The notes: generated from the letters alone by a model not told the origin. A stretch of 64,000 nt of DNA from Owenia fusiformis (GCA_903813345.2 CAIIXF020000001.1:58357885-58421884), one strand, 5' to 3'; positions 12,701-27,700 are shown, counted from the first letter of the stretch. Program-made: numbers and translations.

Positions 12701-15700
12701 AGTACAATTGTGCTATCAGGAAGTAAAAGAAAGAAGATTTATTTGTTTGATTTTTGATATGGATGCTTACAGGTGATGAGGATACACTTTGATGATACAC
12801 TACAATGAAAACATACTATGATGATGATACACTATACACTATATACACCCTATTATGATGATGCACAATGATGAAGACACACGATGATGACAATACACTA
12901 TGATGATGATACACTATACACTATATACACCCTATTATGATGATGCACAATGATGAAGACACACGATGATGACAATACACTATGATGATGATACACTATA
13001 TATGAGGATACACCCTATTATGATGATACACAATGATGAAGACACACTATGATGACAATACACTATGATGATGATACACTATATATGAGGATACACCCTA
13101 TTATGATGATACACAATGATGAAGACACACTATGATGACAATACACTATGATGATGATACACTATATATGAGGATACACCCTATTATGATGATACACAAT
13201 GATGAAGACACACTATGATGACAATACACTATGATGATGATACACTATATATGAGGATACACCCTATTATGATGATACACAATGATGAAGACACACTATG
13301 ATGACAATACACTATGATGATGATACACTATATATGAGGATACACCCTATTATGATGATACACAATAATGAAGACACACTATGATGACAATACACTTTGA
13401 TGATGATACACAATATATGAGGATACACCCTATTATGATGATAAACAATGATGAAGACACACTATGATGACAATACACTATGATGATGATACACTATATA
13501 TGAGGATACACCCTATTATGATGATGCACAATGATGAAGACACACTATGATGACAATACACTATGATGATGATAAATTACTATGAGAATACACACTATAA
13601 TGGTGAAACACTACAATGAAGACACACCATGATGATACACAATGATGACACACTATGGTGAAGACACACTATGATGACAGATTGGCAGTACATTACGATG
13701 ATGACAAACGTTTATGATAACATATGCCAGGATTCCATCAACTATTTACAAATTCTAGATATTGCAATCATTTACTTCACTTACCAATATCTAGCAGTAT
13801 ATGGTAGCAATATTTAACTTCACTTACCAATACCTGGTAGTATATGGTAGCAATATTTAACTTCACTTACCAATACCTGGTAGTATATATGGTAGCAATC
13901 ATTAACTTCACTTACCAATACCTGGTAGTATATGGTAGCAATCATTAACTTCACTTACCAATGCCTGGTAGTATATGGTAGCAAACATTAACTTCACTTA
14001 CCAATGCCTGGTAGTATATAATAGCAATCATTAACTTCACTTACCAATGCCTGGTAGTATATGGTACCAATCATTTACTTCACTTACCAATGCCTGGTAG
14101 TATATGGTAGCAATCATTAACTTCACTTACCAATACCTGGTAGTATATGGCAGCAATCATTAACTTCACTTACCAATGCCTGGTAGTATATGGTAGCAAT
14201 CATTTACTTCACTTACCAATGCCTGGTAGTATATGGTAGCAATCATTAACTTCACTTACCAATACCTGGTTGTATATGGTAGCAATCATTAACTTCACTT
14301 ACCAATACCTGGTAGTATATATGGTAGCAATCATTAACTTCACTTACCAATGCCTGATAGTATATGGTAGCAATCATTAACTTCACTTACAATGCCTGAT
14401 AGTATATGGTAGCAATCATTAACTTCACTTACAATGCCTGGTAGTATATGGTAGCAATCATTAACTGCACTTACCAATGCCTGGTAGTATATGGTAGCAA
14501 TCATTAACTTCACTATCCACCATTGTTGTTACAATTTTCACCTTGGGGAATGCATAGGCAACAGAATGCACACCTGAAAGTGGATAAATGCACATGATAG
14601 AATGCACACCTGAAAATGGATAAATACATTTGAATAGAATGCACACCTGAAAATTTAAAAATGCACACGAAACACACAGATTATGGAGTAGTGAAGTGAC
14701 TATAATGTTTTTTGCTCAAAGTTGTTGATTAATTTATCATGACCAGTCAATCATGTATTAAGCCCTTGTGCAACCCCCTCCCAACTTAACTCACAAACAC
14801 AGGGGCCAAGTAGTTGATGCAAGAGTACATCATAAATGAAAATGTAAGACAATTGTTGTGTGCATCACTGCTTCATCCATTGTGATTCACAGTCATATTC
14901 ACTGTGATGACATCTTTTTTATATGACATACAATGTTTATACTAACGAAACAGCTGAATTAATTTAAATCATGTTTTCATATAGCATGGACCGTCAATAC
15001 TTTTTACATGAATGTTATATCTCCTATATTTACTAAATATAAAATATCTTGTGAAAACGAAAGATTACTATAAAAAGCAACAAAAAAATTCAATTCAATT
15101 ACCTGACTCCGCCATCAGCAAACAAAGCAGCATAATATTTTCCTCAGGCACATCATGGTCTAAAAGAACACGAATTGCCATCATAGCAGCTGCTCCCGTG
15201 GCAACTGTCGCATCCATCAACATCACATGGTGGTCCTTGATATCCTTGGGCAAGCGCAAATAGTGCAACTCTGGCTCTCCAGTATCAAAGTTGGTCTGAA
15301 TAAGAATTTTTCCGAGTCTGATGTCCTTGATGACCTCAGTTAAAGCAGGTTCCATGGTCTCCCCAGCCCTCAAGATAGACACTCCAGACAGCTGAAAATG
15401 GAAATGTATGCACACCTTGGATCATAGCATGAGTTTATTAAGTGTACAACAGTCCCCTGATGAAACTTGTCCTATTTTAAATAAAAAAGATGGTATTTGA
15501 GGTCATTATAGTTGATGGAGCACATTAACCTTACTTAATATTTCATTCTGGACATCAAAACAATTATAGACCGTCCTGTCTACTGGTTGAGTCTCAAAAT
15601 CATATGCCTCCGTTGTAAACCTCAAACTGCCTCTTGGTTTACAGTTTGGAGATATAAAGAGTCAAAACTAGAATTCCGCAACTCCACGGAGTAGCAAATC

Positions 15701-18700
15701 CCAACGAACACTATATAAATCATGAATCTTTAGTCAAAATGTAATATTTAGCATCTACTCTTCCCTTCAATAAATACTTGAGATCATTATAGTATCATGT
15801 AAACCATTCTTTAAAGTTTAAAGATATCTCTAAGTAATGGCAAATTCCTGCTCTAGGCAGCCATTTTGAATTTTCTGAGGCACAAATCAGGAAAACAATA
15901 CCAATCAAATTTGTCCGAAGCAGGGATAATGCTCATTTAGATTGATGAACTTTGTTCTCCAAACCGAGAATCGTCCTTTGATTTTTTTACATAATATAGA
16001 TTTGAATGTCTTCTTTTGAATAGTCATAATTTAATTTGGGTAATATTTCTAGATTTTTCGCAAAAAAATATCAGCGCAGTACACTGATGAACTTCTTTCC
16101 CCAAATTGAGACTTGTATTCAGACCAATTTGTTATTTTTACATCTTGTAGATCTAAATGTCCTCTTTTGAATATTCATAGCTTAATTTGGGTAATACTTC
16201 TATATTTTTCATGAAAAAAATTATTAGCCCAGGAGACTGTTCTCCAAACCGAGAATTGTCCTTTATGCATATTTCTGTTTTCCCAACACCCCAAAAACAA
16301 GTAATATATGCGAAATAGATGGATGTTGTGAATATACTACCAAAATTTCAAATAATAATATTTATTACTTTGGTTTAAGATGAAAAGCATAGGATTTTTT
16401 CGAAAAATTCCCGCCATCTTGAAAATTCATTTTTGCGTAAAACTATTCACCAATATCGACTTTCCACCAAATATGAAGAAAATTCATCCACTAGTATTCG
16501 CGTTATCTTCCTAAAGCACGGATGGTCAGACTGACTGACTGACGGACAGAGGGCTTCACTATATCCCTACCGAACTTCATTGGGATAATAAGGTTCAAGC
16601 ACCCTGTTGGGAAATAACCTTGAGAGCTCACTAACAGGTCTATTCTATTGTACTGACCTTTTTACAATTTAGTCTCTTCCCTTCATATGAGATGCCTTGA
16701 GGAGTGTCAACAGTGACTGGCTGAAATTACAAATGATCAAAACATGATTTAGATCAATCATCCCAAATATGTATTATAAGTACAAAAGCACAGTATTAAT
16801 AATCATATATCAAACCTATGTACCATATTTTCTCTAATAGACTCAAATAGCCCCTTAATATGATTTAGATCATACATTTCCCATATATTAGTAGGCTATA
16901 TGTACAAAATCACAGTATTAATAATCATATATCTAACCTATGTACCATATTTTCTCTAATAGACTCAAATAGCCCCTTAATATGATTTAGATCATACATT
17001 TCTCATATATTAATAGGCTATATGTACAAAATCACAGTATTAATAATCATATACTGTAAAACGGGTAATTTTGACACCGGGAAATTTTAGCGATTTTTCA
17101 ATTTTAGGGGGTTTTAGCGCGGGAAATTTTAGCGAAATGAAGATTAATCTTTAAAAAATCAAATTAGCGAAATGCATTAGAAATTTTATCATTTATGGCA
17201 GAAGAATGAATAACGGACATGACAGAGGAATTATCAAAATGTAAGACTTCTAACGCACATGGTATTGGTCCAAACTACTGTAATCTCATCAGACAAATCA
17301 CAAAATCACCGAAGCATTTAAAATCGTTGATTTTTCGGTCCAAACTAATCTCAAATTACAAACCGGAAGTCGAGCACTGAACGAAAAGCTCCTTAAATAC
17401 TAGTATTCATGTAGTTTACCGGGAATTTTAGCGCCCGGTTTATTTTAACCCCGGTTTATTTTAGCGAATTGAATTTTTAGCGAAACTATAGCGATCGCTA
17501 ACAATCGCTAACAATTACCCCTCGCTAACAATACCCGTTTTACAGTATCTAACCTATGTACCATATTTTCTCTAATAGACTCAAATAGCCCCTTAATATG
17601 ATTTAGATCATACATTTCTCATATATTAATAGGCTATATGTACAAAATCACAGTATTAATAATCATATATCTAACCTATGTACCATATTTTCTCTAATAG
17701 ACTCAAATAGCCCCTTAATATGATTTAGATCATACATTTCCCATATATTAGTAGGCTATATGTACAAAATCACAGTATTAATAATCATATATCTAACCTA
17801 TGTACCATATTTTCTCTAATAGACTCAAATAGCCCCTTAATATGATTTAGATCATACATTTCTCATATATTAATAGGCTATATGTACAAAATCACAGTAT
17901 TAATAATCATATATCTAACCTATGTACCATATTTTCTCTAATAGACTCAAATAGCCCCTTAATATGATTTAGATCATACATTTCCCATATATTAGTAGGC
18001 TATATGTACAAAATCACAGTATTAATAATCATATATCTAACCTATGTACCATATTTTCTCTAATAGACTCAAATAGCCCCTTAATATGATTTAGATCATA
18101 CATTTCTCATATATTAATAGGCTATATGTACAAAATCACAGTATTAATAATCATATATCTAACTCACATATTGATACGATCATACAATGACTCTAGACTC
18201 ATCTGATTTTAATCTGTACAAATATCTCTTTGACTTTGAATAATATAGGAAATTTATCAAAATTCTGCATTTAATCAAAACTCATAAATTCCATCAATGC
18301 TTCATTGAAACAAAAACATGGGATGACTGGGCTTACTTTATGAGGAAGTAACGACAGGGCATATTCTATAAGCAGCCTCATCAGCCTTTGAGAGTAGAAG
18401 ACAAATTCATCACGAGATGTGTCCCTGTTTCTGTAATAGAATTCAAATTTATATTCGTTTGAGCAAAGCGATTTAAGAATATAAATACTTTCTATATATG
18501 TGCAGTGAAGTGAAGAAAAGGCATGAATCATGATTAGGGGATGTAGCATGCTGTTCGAATTGAGCAAAGATTCTCATAAATAAATAAATATGTTAGGCCT
18601 TGTTTAGTGAGTGAGTTTTATGAATAGAGAAGTCATTCTGGGCTTGGTTTCCTAACAGTCAACTCCAAAAGTTTTAAGCAAATTTTTTTAAAGCTATTTC

Positions 18701-21700
18701 TGCATTCAAACGGATTTTACTTGTGACTGGGTCCGATAGGTTGAGAGGTGGGGTTATACCTTTCCATTGGGCATCGACATCAGTCGAATAGCGTCTTTGG
18801 TTTTAATGGTGATCAACCACCTCAATATCAATCGGGCAACAATTAAACTTTGCATACAAACTATTTTACTAATTGTACAATATACCTGGCACAGTTTCTG
18901 CCATATGTACATGTATTATAAGATTTACAAATAAGCAGGGCATGCAAACAGTCTTACAAAACGATATCAATCACAAGTATTGTAAACAGCTTGTCAAATG
19001 AGTTAAGTTTGCCAAGCAACAACATTGCTACAGTCTTAGCATAACATTTTCCTGAGTTTTTTACTCTTTACAATAGTTTGATTTTGCAGATCTGCCCCCT
19101 ATGATCTCGCAAACCAAGAATCATAGGAGGTTGTATTAGATATCATTGGAAAGGTTATTCAATTCACAGTATTTTGGAAGAATTTGGGGTTTATCGTTTC
19201 AAGTCAAAATTACTGACAATTTGGGTATTTCGGTAACTTTCACCAGCTCACAATTTTTTGCTAAAACATGCTTTATTCAATTCTAAAAAAAGCCAGAAAG
19301 TTTCAGATCAAAAGACGTGAAAATATGATCTACAGTTGCCCAATCAAAAAGCATTCACCAGAGAACTACCTGACAAATGTGTGTAAACCCTGTATCTGTG
19401 GGGTGCACTCTAGTACATGCAAGGAGTTTGGAGGAGGTTGACCTATATGTGACTCGGCAAGTTTATTTCTGAGTTGATGCCCTCTCTGAAACATACATTC
19501 AGAATATATAGATTCATACTACATGTGCAAGATATAGGCTTTGCCCTTGATGGTAGATCCAATAGCAGTGGAATAAAACTAAGTGAATGAAAATATGATA
19601 GATAATTAATTACAATTTTAATAGCTTTGAACAAAATGAATAGATAAAATACTGTCACTAATTAAAAAATAATTATTTGCCACAGCACATTTAGATTTAT
19701 AAATCAATGAGGATTAGAACAATCTAATGTAGCACTCTATCGCTGCCTGCCATTGTTAATTTTGTCATAGGCATTTAACTCATGAATTCTATTCCACTTA
19801 ATAAATTAGAGGATTATCAAAAAACATGCTTAATATATATTTCTACCTTCTGTAACTGTGTGTGGACATGTTGGACTATGAGATTTATGGCAACTTCATT
19901 TTCACCACCTAGAAATAAACGCCTTATTCTTCATGAAACTATACAACATAACAGACATAAATCTGACCCTATTTTTCTGACAACTAGCACGGACACTGAC
20001 TGGTGATCCACTCGATAACGCTGGTTACCAAAACGAACCGTTTTGGTAACAAAATGTCGGAACGTCGAAGGCACGATTTTTCTTTTTTCCTAATTTCACG
20101 CGTTGTAGGCAGAATCCCCACAACGTATTTTCTCACAACGTGCATCAGTATCATATGTTTTAGAAAATGTACATGTTTGCGAAAAAAATAGCTCAGAGGA
20201 CAACAGAATCGTCGATTTACTTCCTCACTTAAGTTACATAAACGCAGGGATCTCGCCAGGCTTTTAGAGTCCGGCGCCCCGCCGATCTCTCTCATGTTCA
20301 GACCTGATAGCGCCAGTGTCTAATGCTAAAAATGAATGCCGCCGGTCTCTAATTTTTGGGATTTTTTTTTCATTGCCACTTTTCATCCTCTTTAACTTCA
20401 GTTTTTGAGTTACAACTTCTCAAAACATAAGATAAAGTGTTCACTTACCGTACAGATTCTAATTTTCCAATATAAGGTCTTAAAAACAGGTGATTTTCAA
20501 TTGAAATCATCATATCATCAAGAACATTTTTGTTTCTTTCATGTGGTATGAAGGGAGACATCTATTGAGAAAATAGTAGTAATTGATTCCAATATACATA
20601 CTCCCTCCGATAAAATTTGGCAATTTCCAATTTTAAATAATTAAATCACGGGGAGGAACCTCTTAAACAAAACAGTAACTACATTAGGTTCATTTAGGAA
20701 TGTGTTTAGTGGGAAATTTAAATTTGAATGTTTATGACAACATGATTGGTCAATTCATAACTTGATCTCATCACATGACTCATCATATATATCTTTTATC
20801 GACTCTTTAGATGTCATATCATGACATATTAGTCACTTAGGTAGAGCAGTTCTTCCCATTGTCGAGTTGAAGAACTGGTATCTTTATCCTGGCTAGAACC
20901 ATAGACAATTCTAGCCAGCGCCAGCCTTTTATCGAGTTAGCAGCACTCTAGTAATCGCCAGTATAGGTCAGCAGTCATAGGTCAAAGACAAATAAATAGG
21001 TCAGAAGTTAGGATGTAAATATTGAACCACATGGTCTGGTACAGAAATGATAATGTTTATACTCTCATAAAAACAGCAATTTTTCTCTGAAATGTTTGGC
21101 TTGAAAACATATTTTAAGATCTTCTAAAGCTGATTCTGTTTACTTTTGAGTAATAAACATACTATTTTTGGAGGCAATTTTGCAACCTCTCCTGGCCCAG
21201 TGTTACATATATATAGGTTATTTACTGGGAGGGATTGAATATGGGTTTTATTCCGAGGGACAATATGATATTGACCTTGGGTAATATGATATTGACCGAG
21301 GGAGCGCAGCGACCGAGTGTCAATATCATATTTCCCAAGGTCAATATCATATTTTCCGAGGAATAAAACCCATATTCAATCCCGACCAGAAATAACCTAT
21401 TTATTCCATAATACATTCTTCCTTAAAATGTTACATTTGGATAATGCTTTTATCAATTAGTCAAGGTTAAAAATAACCGGGAAAACCAAAAATAGGTTAA
21501 TACGTTCCAATACGATTTTTGTCCCGGGGACAATACGATTTTTCCATGTAATACGCTCCAATACGATTTTTTCCCGGGGACAATACGATTTTTTCATGTA
21601 ATACAATTTAATACGATTTTTATTCCTTCATATTTCCCTGGGAAAACAGTAGTATTATGGAATAAACTGGTATACCACATGAAATGGTCAAGAAGGGGGG

Positions 21701-24700
21701 TCACTTTTTAAAAAATTCTACGGGGGGTTCAATTGGTGTCATTGGTGACAGGTCATCTCAACCCCAAGTCATCTCAACCCAGTCCAACTCAACCCCAAGT
21801 CAACTCAACCCCAAGTCAAGTCAACCCCAGTAAAAATCAACCCCAAGTCAACTCAACCCTGTAAAACTCAACCCCAGTAAAACTCAACCCTATTCATTTG
21901 TGCAATGTCTAATTTTATTTTTCTATGATGAATAATTTTAGCCATTTATTTCTGAAAATCTAGCATTTTGCATGATACTTTGAATAGAAAGTTGTGAAAG
22001 TATTCAAAAAAAAAAACGATAATTCATCAAGTCGTCACTATTAATTAATTCAAGACATCTTTTAAAATCAAACTTTAGATAATTTAGAAATAATTAACAA
22101 TGTAATATAACTTTTTATTTATATGAACATGCTTTAACAAAATCATTAACATTTAGTAATTAATAGACTGAAAGCATAGATGTAGCCAGGAGGGGTGCGC
22201 ACACACCCTCCCCCCAATTTTGAAGGAAGTTGCATCATTTTTTGTCAAAACATATCTTTTTTGGCTCGCTTATGCCACGATCGGCACCCCCTGACTGAAA
22301 ACCTGATTTTTTGGGTGATCGCATCCCTCCTGACTGAAAGCTGGCTATGCCCCTGGAAAGCAATGGTCATGTTCCAGTTTTTCAAATAATCAAGAGTGTC
22401 AACCTCATAGGGATTACAACAAAACAAACGTATTAGCAAGATTAATAAAATGACCCATATTTTAATCCTTAATACCATATTGACATTTTGGAGATAAACT
22501 CATTATTAACTATAATCTAAAAAGGCAGTGGTCTAATAATGAAAATCACAAACTGAATCATCAGAATTGTTTTTATGAAATAAACTTTCTTATAAGTTTA
22601 TCAATATATAGAAATATAGGGGTTGAGTTTTACTGGGGTTGAGTTTTACAGGGTTGAGTTGACTTGGGGTTGAGTTTTACTGGGGTTGACTTGACTTGGG
22701 GTTGAGTTGACTTGGGGTTGAGTTTTACTGGGTTGAGTTGACTTGGGGTTGAGATGACCAGGAAGCGTTCAATTTTGGTCCAAAAATGGCAAGATTTTGA
22801 ACTTTTGGCTGGGGGAGTTTGGCTGGGGCTCGAACGTTGAATTTTTTTCCGGGTTCTAAAAATTTGCTGGTGAGAACCCTGAAACGGTTTTTGGAAAAAC
22901 AGTTAAAGTGCCCGATAAACGATAAAATGCGCATGCGTCCAGGTGTTGATAAACTATAAATAGCGAAAATCCAGGGTTTGTCACCACAAGGTAAGCCAGG
23001 ACGTGTTGAGAGAACAGCTAGTGTTGATATTGAATTTATATGTAGCCAGATAAGTTTCCTTATTGAAATTACATATGGTTATTAGCAATACTTTGTAGGT
23101 GCTAAATAATAAAATATTTAGAGTATATATGAGAGAAATTGGTCATTTCGAACCTGTTGAAAAGTTTGTGGCTCTCGGCTACACCGGGGAATTTACTTCC
23201 ATGAGTACACACATAAATGTGGGGTTCCCCAAGAGGTACGCGACAAGGTGACCTGGCATCAAATGTGCGACTAAATGCTACTATCGAGAAGATAAAATAA
23301 CGAATACGACAATAAGTTATTGCATGTGACAATTCCGAGCCTTCATCTCACTGAAGTATTTTGAAGTGAAAATAGGATTTTTGTTTTGATACATGGATTC
23401 AGATGAACGTAACATTATTCTGACAACTAATCAAAACTGAACAAAATTGATTGTACGTAACAGACAATTTATTGTTTTACAATGTTTTGATTGGCTAAAC
23501 GAATGAAACCAACAAATTATGACATGTAAAATGACAATTTTGAAATGTAAAATTTAAAAGTGACAAACACAACCTCCCTATCCACTCTTTGGGAGCCCTA
23601 GTAAATTAGTAATATGTACATGCAGCAGTGGTAGTGTACAGCTTATTATCACACTACGCTTTGTATTCTAAAGCCTGTTGTTTGTAATAACACTGTTCAC
23701 TCAACGTATGTTTTGTGTGTGGGCAGTCAACGATAATTATTGTTTTATCCCGGTTATATGACCTCGGCAATTATAACAGAACCATACTAAACGAAAAAAA
23801 CGCAAATAAGAGAAAGCTTTCACACACATATAAAAAATGAACTAGTCTAATCCGCCAGTATAAACTCTGTGCTATACGTAGCCGGGTCAGGCGCACACTT
23901 TAAGATCTGCACTTTTAACCCAAACCTTTATGTAACTAAGTGAGGAAGTAAATCGACGATTCTGTTGTCTTCCGAACTATTTGTTCGCAAATGTGTACAC
24001 TTTCTTAAACATATGATACTGATACTGTTAAAAATGTCATGGGAATTCTGCCTACAACGTGTAAAACCAGAACAACGGCAACGCCAAAGCGTAGTGAATC
24101 CCATCGAACAGAAATGGCTGGCATTTTTACAAACGAAATATATAGCAAATATCATAAAACAACACACCAGAAAGGCCACCATTTTCAAAATGGTTGCTCA
24201 CTAGCCAAGTTGTCATCAGAAGAAATAATATGCTTTTTAGTAGCCACCTATAAATTTTTTGAAAAATCGCACACATGTACTTGTAAAATAACATACATAA
24301 AAATGGTTGCCATTTTTCAAAATGGCCGACTACTCCCCAAAATTTTATTAGACAATGTGCCATGCTTAGAGTATTCACATTTCAAATATGAACAAAATCG
24401 CTCCACTACTTTTCGACTTATACTAAAATACGTTAAATTGGCGGCCATTTTTCAAAATTCTTTTCAAAATGGCCACCTTCTACCAAAAGTGTCATAGGAC
24501 AGTGTGCCATGCTTATAGTATTCACATACCAAATATGAACAAATTCGCTCTACTACTTTTCGAGTTATAGTAAAATATGTTAAAATGGCGGCCATTTTTC
24601 AAAATGGCCACCTTCTACCAAAAGTGTCATTAGACAGTGTGCCATGCTTATAGTATTCACATACCAAATATGAACAAAATCGCTCTACTACTTTTCGAGT

Positions 24701-27700
24701 TATAGTAAAATACGTTAAAATGGCGGCCATTTTTCAAAATGGCCGCCTTCTACCAAAAGTGTCTTTAGACAGTGTGCAATGTTTATAGTATTCACATACC
24801 AAATATGAACAAAATCGCTCCACTACTTTTCGAGTTACAGCAAAAATCGTAAAATAACAAGTAAAGGCTGCCATGTGCTTTTTTAATATCTACATTGTAG
24901 CTTTATTAATGTCCTTTATAATTTTTTTACATTTAAAACATATTGCTATTACAGTTTTACATATTATACCTAAATTACTGTAAAATCGGCACTAAAATGG
25001 CCGCCATTTTGAAATGAGCGGCCATTTTGAAAATCGGCTTTCGAGCAGAACTTCTACCCCTATAGTGTATATGTGTACATAATATGAACAAAATCGGGCC
25101 AACGGTATTTGAGTTATTGCCCGGACGGACGGACGGACGGACGGACATACGGACGGATGGAGGCGTTCCCTATATCCCTCCGAACTTCGTTCGATGGGAT
25201 AATAAGGAAACGAGAAAAATCGTACCTTCCGGATGTTCCGACATTTTGTTACCAAAATGAATCGTTTTGGTAACCAGCGTAATCGAGTGGATCACCAGTG
25301 ACAGAACTGATAGTACAATGGGAACCATGGTCAATGTTTTTCTTTGAACAAAATTGTTGTTTTACTATCCATGAAAATTAGCTTTACCATAAAAGTAGTC
25401 ACTTGCACACCCCCTCAAAGTTAGACTGTATAATAGAAATAATAATTAATAATAATAAAAAGATTTAAACAATACTACACCTCTTGGCACTATTATGTCT
25501 GCATAAGTCATGGTAGGCTCGATATAGTGTTCAAAGGCAGGTTTCACAAACTGTGTATATTGCTTGAGGACACCTTCTATTTCCCGACCTCGTTCTGTGA
25601 TGTCACGCTTAAGACGACGAGCAAGTCGTATGTCAGAGTCTGTTTCTACAAAAATCTTCATGTCCATCATCTGGAACAAAGATTTTAGATCTCAAGAACC
25701 CTTATTGAGAAAAATATATTACCGGATTTTCTCGCATATAAGCCCTGGGCGTATAACTGAAAGAAGGGGTAATTTCGTCTGATATTTTACCTCTTATTTT
25801 TCGCCCATTGGCGTATAAGTGTACTACTTTCGATTTTTGGCACAGTGGGCGTAAAGGTGAGAAGAGCTGATCTTCCTCAAAGACTACAGTACCTACTGTT
25901 GTAGTCCTACCGCATGTTTTGTAAGAATTATGAAGGAAATGTCACCTACAACCTTGGACTTAATGTTGAAACAAAGTAACAGAACGATCCACCACTGTCA
26001 CTTACGGCACAGCGTTGAACTTAATGTTGAAACAAAGTAACGACAGAACGATCTGCCAGTGACAAAATACTCTTGAATTTATTGAAAAAATCAATAAATA
26101 GTCATTTTTATAGGCCCATGGGCGTATAAGCGTACTACATTCGATTTTTGGCCCATGGGCCTAAATTTAGGGGGGCGTATATGCGAGAAAATCCGGTAAC
26201 ATTTAATATTTCAGGCCCTTTTATAGGACAGAAAATAATATTCTGGGTCATGTTATTTCAAATTGTCATCTGGTTGATAAAGTGGGATACTTTGATGTCT
26301 TGATGAGAGCTTGGGAGATTTATGTTGCATATAATATTTTAGCCTTTCATATACAAACATAGTAGTACTTACGTCTCTCAATGAAGCTGTATTAAATGAC
26401 ATGATTCCTTCAAATATCACCACATTAGCACCATAAATAGTTTTCTGCAAATTCAAAATTGAACATTACATGACATTTGGATATTCAAGACATATACTAT
26501 TTACAGCTGACACACGTAGTAGAGTTCACGACCTCTGTCAGTCAGTCCCATGATGTTGACATGGCCACATCATGTTGTGAATCTATGATATTATTTGAAA
26601 AGTGTCAACAATCTGATGTGAATACACTTTGTTTTAACCTTAAGTAATTATCGACGCATAGAGGAAAGTTTAGAGGTTAATGTCATGGATGAAGTAATCA
26701 TATTCCCAAATTAGGAAATTAATTAAGGATTAACAAATATGCGAATTTACAAAGGCCGTCGATCCCACATGTGCGAGTTAGCAGTAATGTAGTTTTGAAT
26801 AGATCTTTCTGAAAACACGGTTGGTAAGTAGAACATATTATTTTGTTCCTAGTTTTCCTTGGGATGTGGAAGGCATGCATGTAAGAAGAATGTTTGTGAA
26901 CGCTAAAAGTTGTTATGACAGACTATGACTGAGAAAGGTAGTTCAACAGTTCACCAATTTCGAGGATCCGATGTGTAGGCTCATAATGATTATTCTGGTG
27001 CTAGGACCCTTAATGTCAGTCTATAATGATTCTAAATCATGACAGACTTAACTTTACATTAACTTTACCTAATTTCCAATCTGACGCCAAAGAGAAATGA
27101 AGACCCATTATTATAACACTCATTAAGCAATCTGGCGAAACAATAATATTATATAACATTAGTCAGACAGTTATTGGGGAGATAGCAGTTTTAGTAGACC
27201 TCAGTGCTTTTGCCTGCAAGATACCTGAGGGGGGGCAAGGGATAGACAGGACCCTATAGTTAGTTGCAAGGTACCTCACTACTGGTAGCTCATGCATATA
27301 CACGTAAGACCCCATGTTTGTTTATAAGGCAGCTAGATGCCATAGTTTTACAAGGCACCCAGAGAACGGTGGTATTGAGACTGTAGATCTCCAGTTTTCT
27401 TTGGGAGACATCTGACAAGTGGTGGCCAGAGAGTTTGCAGACCCCGTAGTGTTATTTTTTATTTTTTTGAGGCACCTGATGAGTGGTTTTTTTTGAGGCC
27501 CCTGATGAGTGGTGGCCTGATAGTTTGTAGATGTTTTTTTGTGAGGCACCTGATGAGTGGTGGCCTGAGAGTTTGTGGACCCCCTAGTTTTTGTGAGGCA
27601 CCTGATGAGTGGTGGCCTGAGAACTTGTAGATCCATAGTTTTTTGTGAGGAACCTGACGATTGGTGGCCTGAGAATCTGTAGATCCCCTAGTTTCTTTTG

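Noticed and set aside
13765-14512. Regular direct repeats resembling a CRISPR array
   Set aside because: The units are head-to-tail with no unique spacers, are derived from a eukaryotic exon border, and the setting is an animal intron.
21222-21416. 64-residue minus-strand frame
   Set aside because: It arises from the palindrome at 21233-21388 and has no domain.
24039-24497. 152-residue plus-strand frame
   Set aside because: It lies wholly in the 23927-25299 repeat and follows its tandem units.
27322-27636. 104-residue minus-strand frame with repeated 'ATTHQ' words
   Set aside because: It is the 55-bp minisatellite read on the wrong strand.
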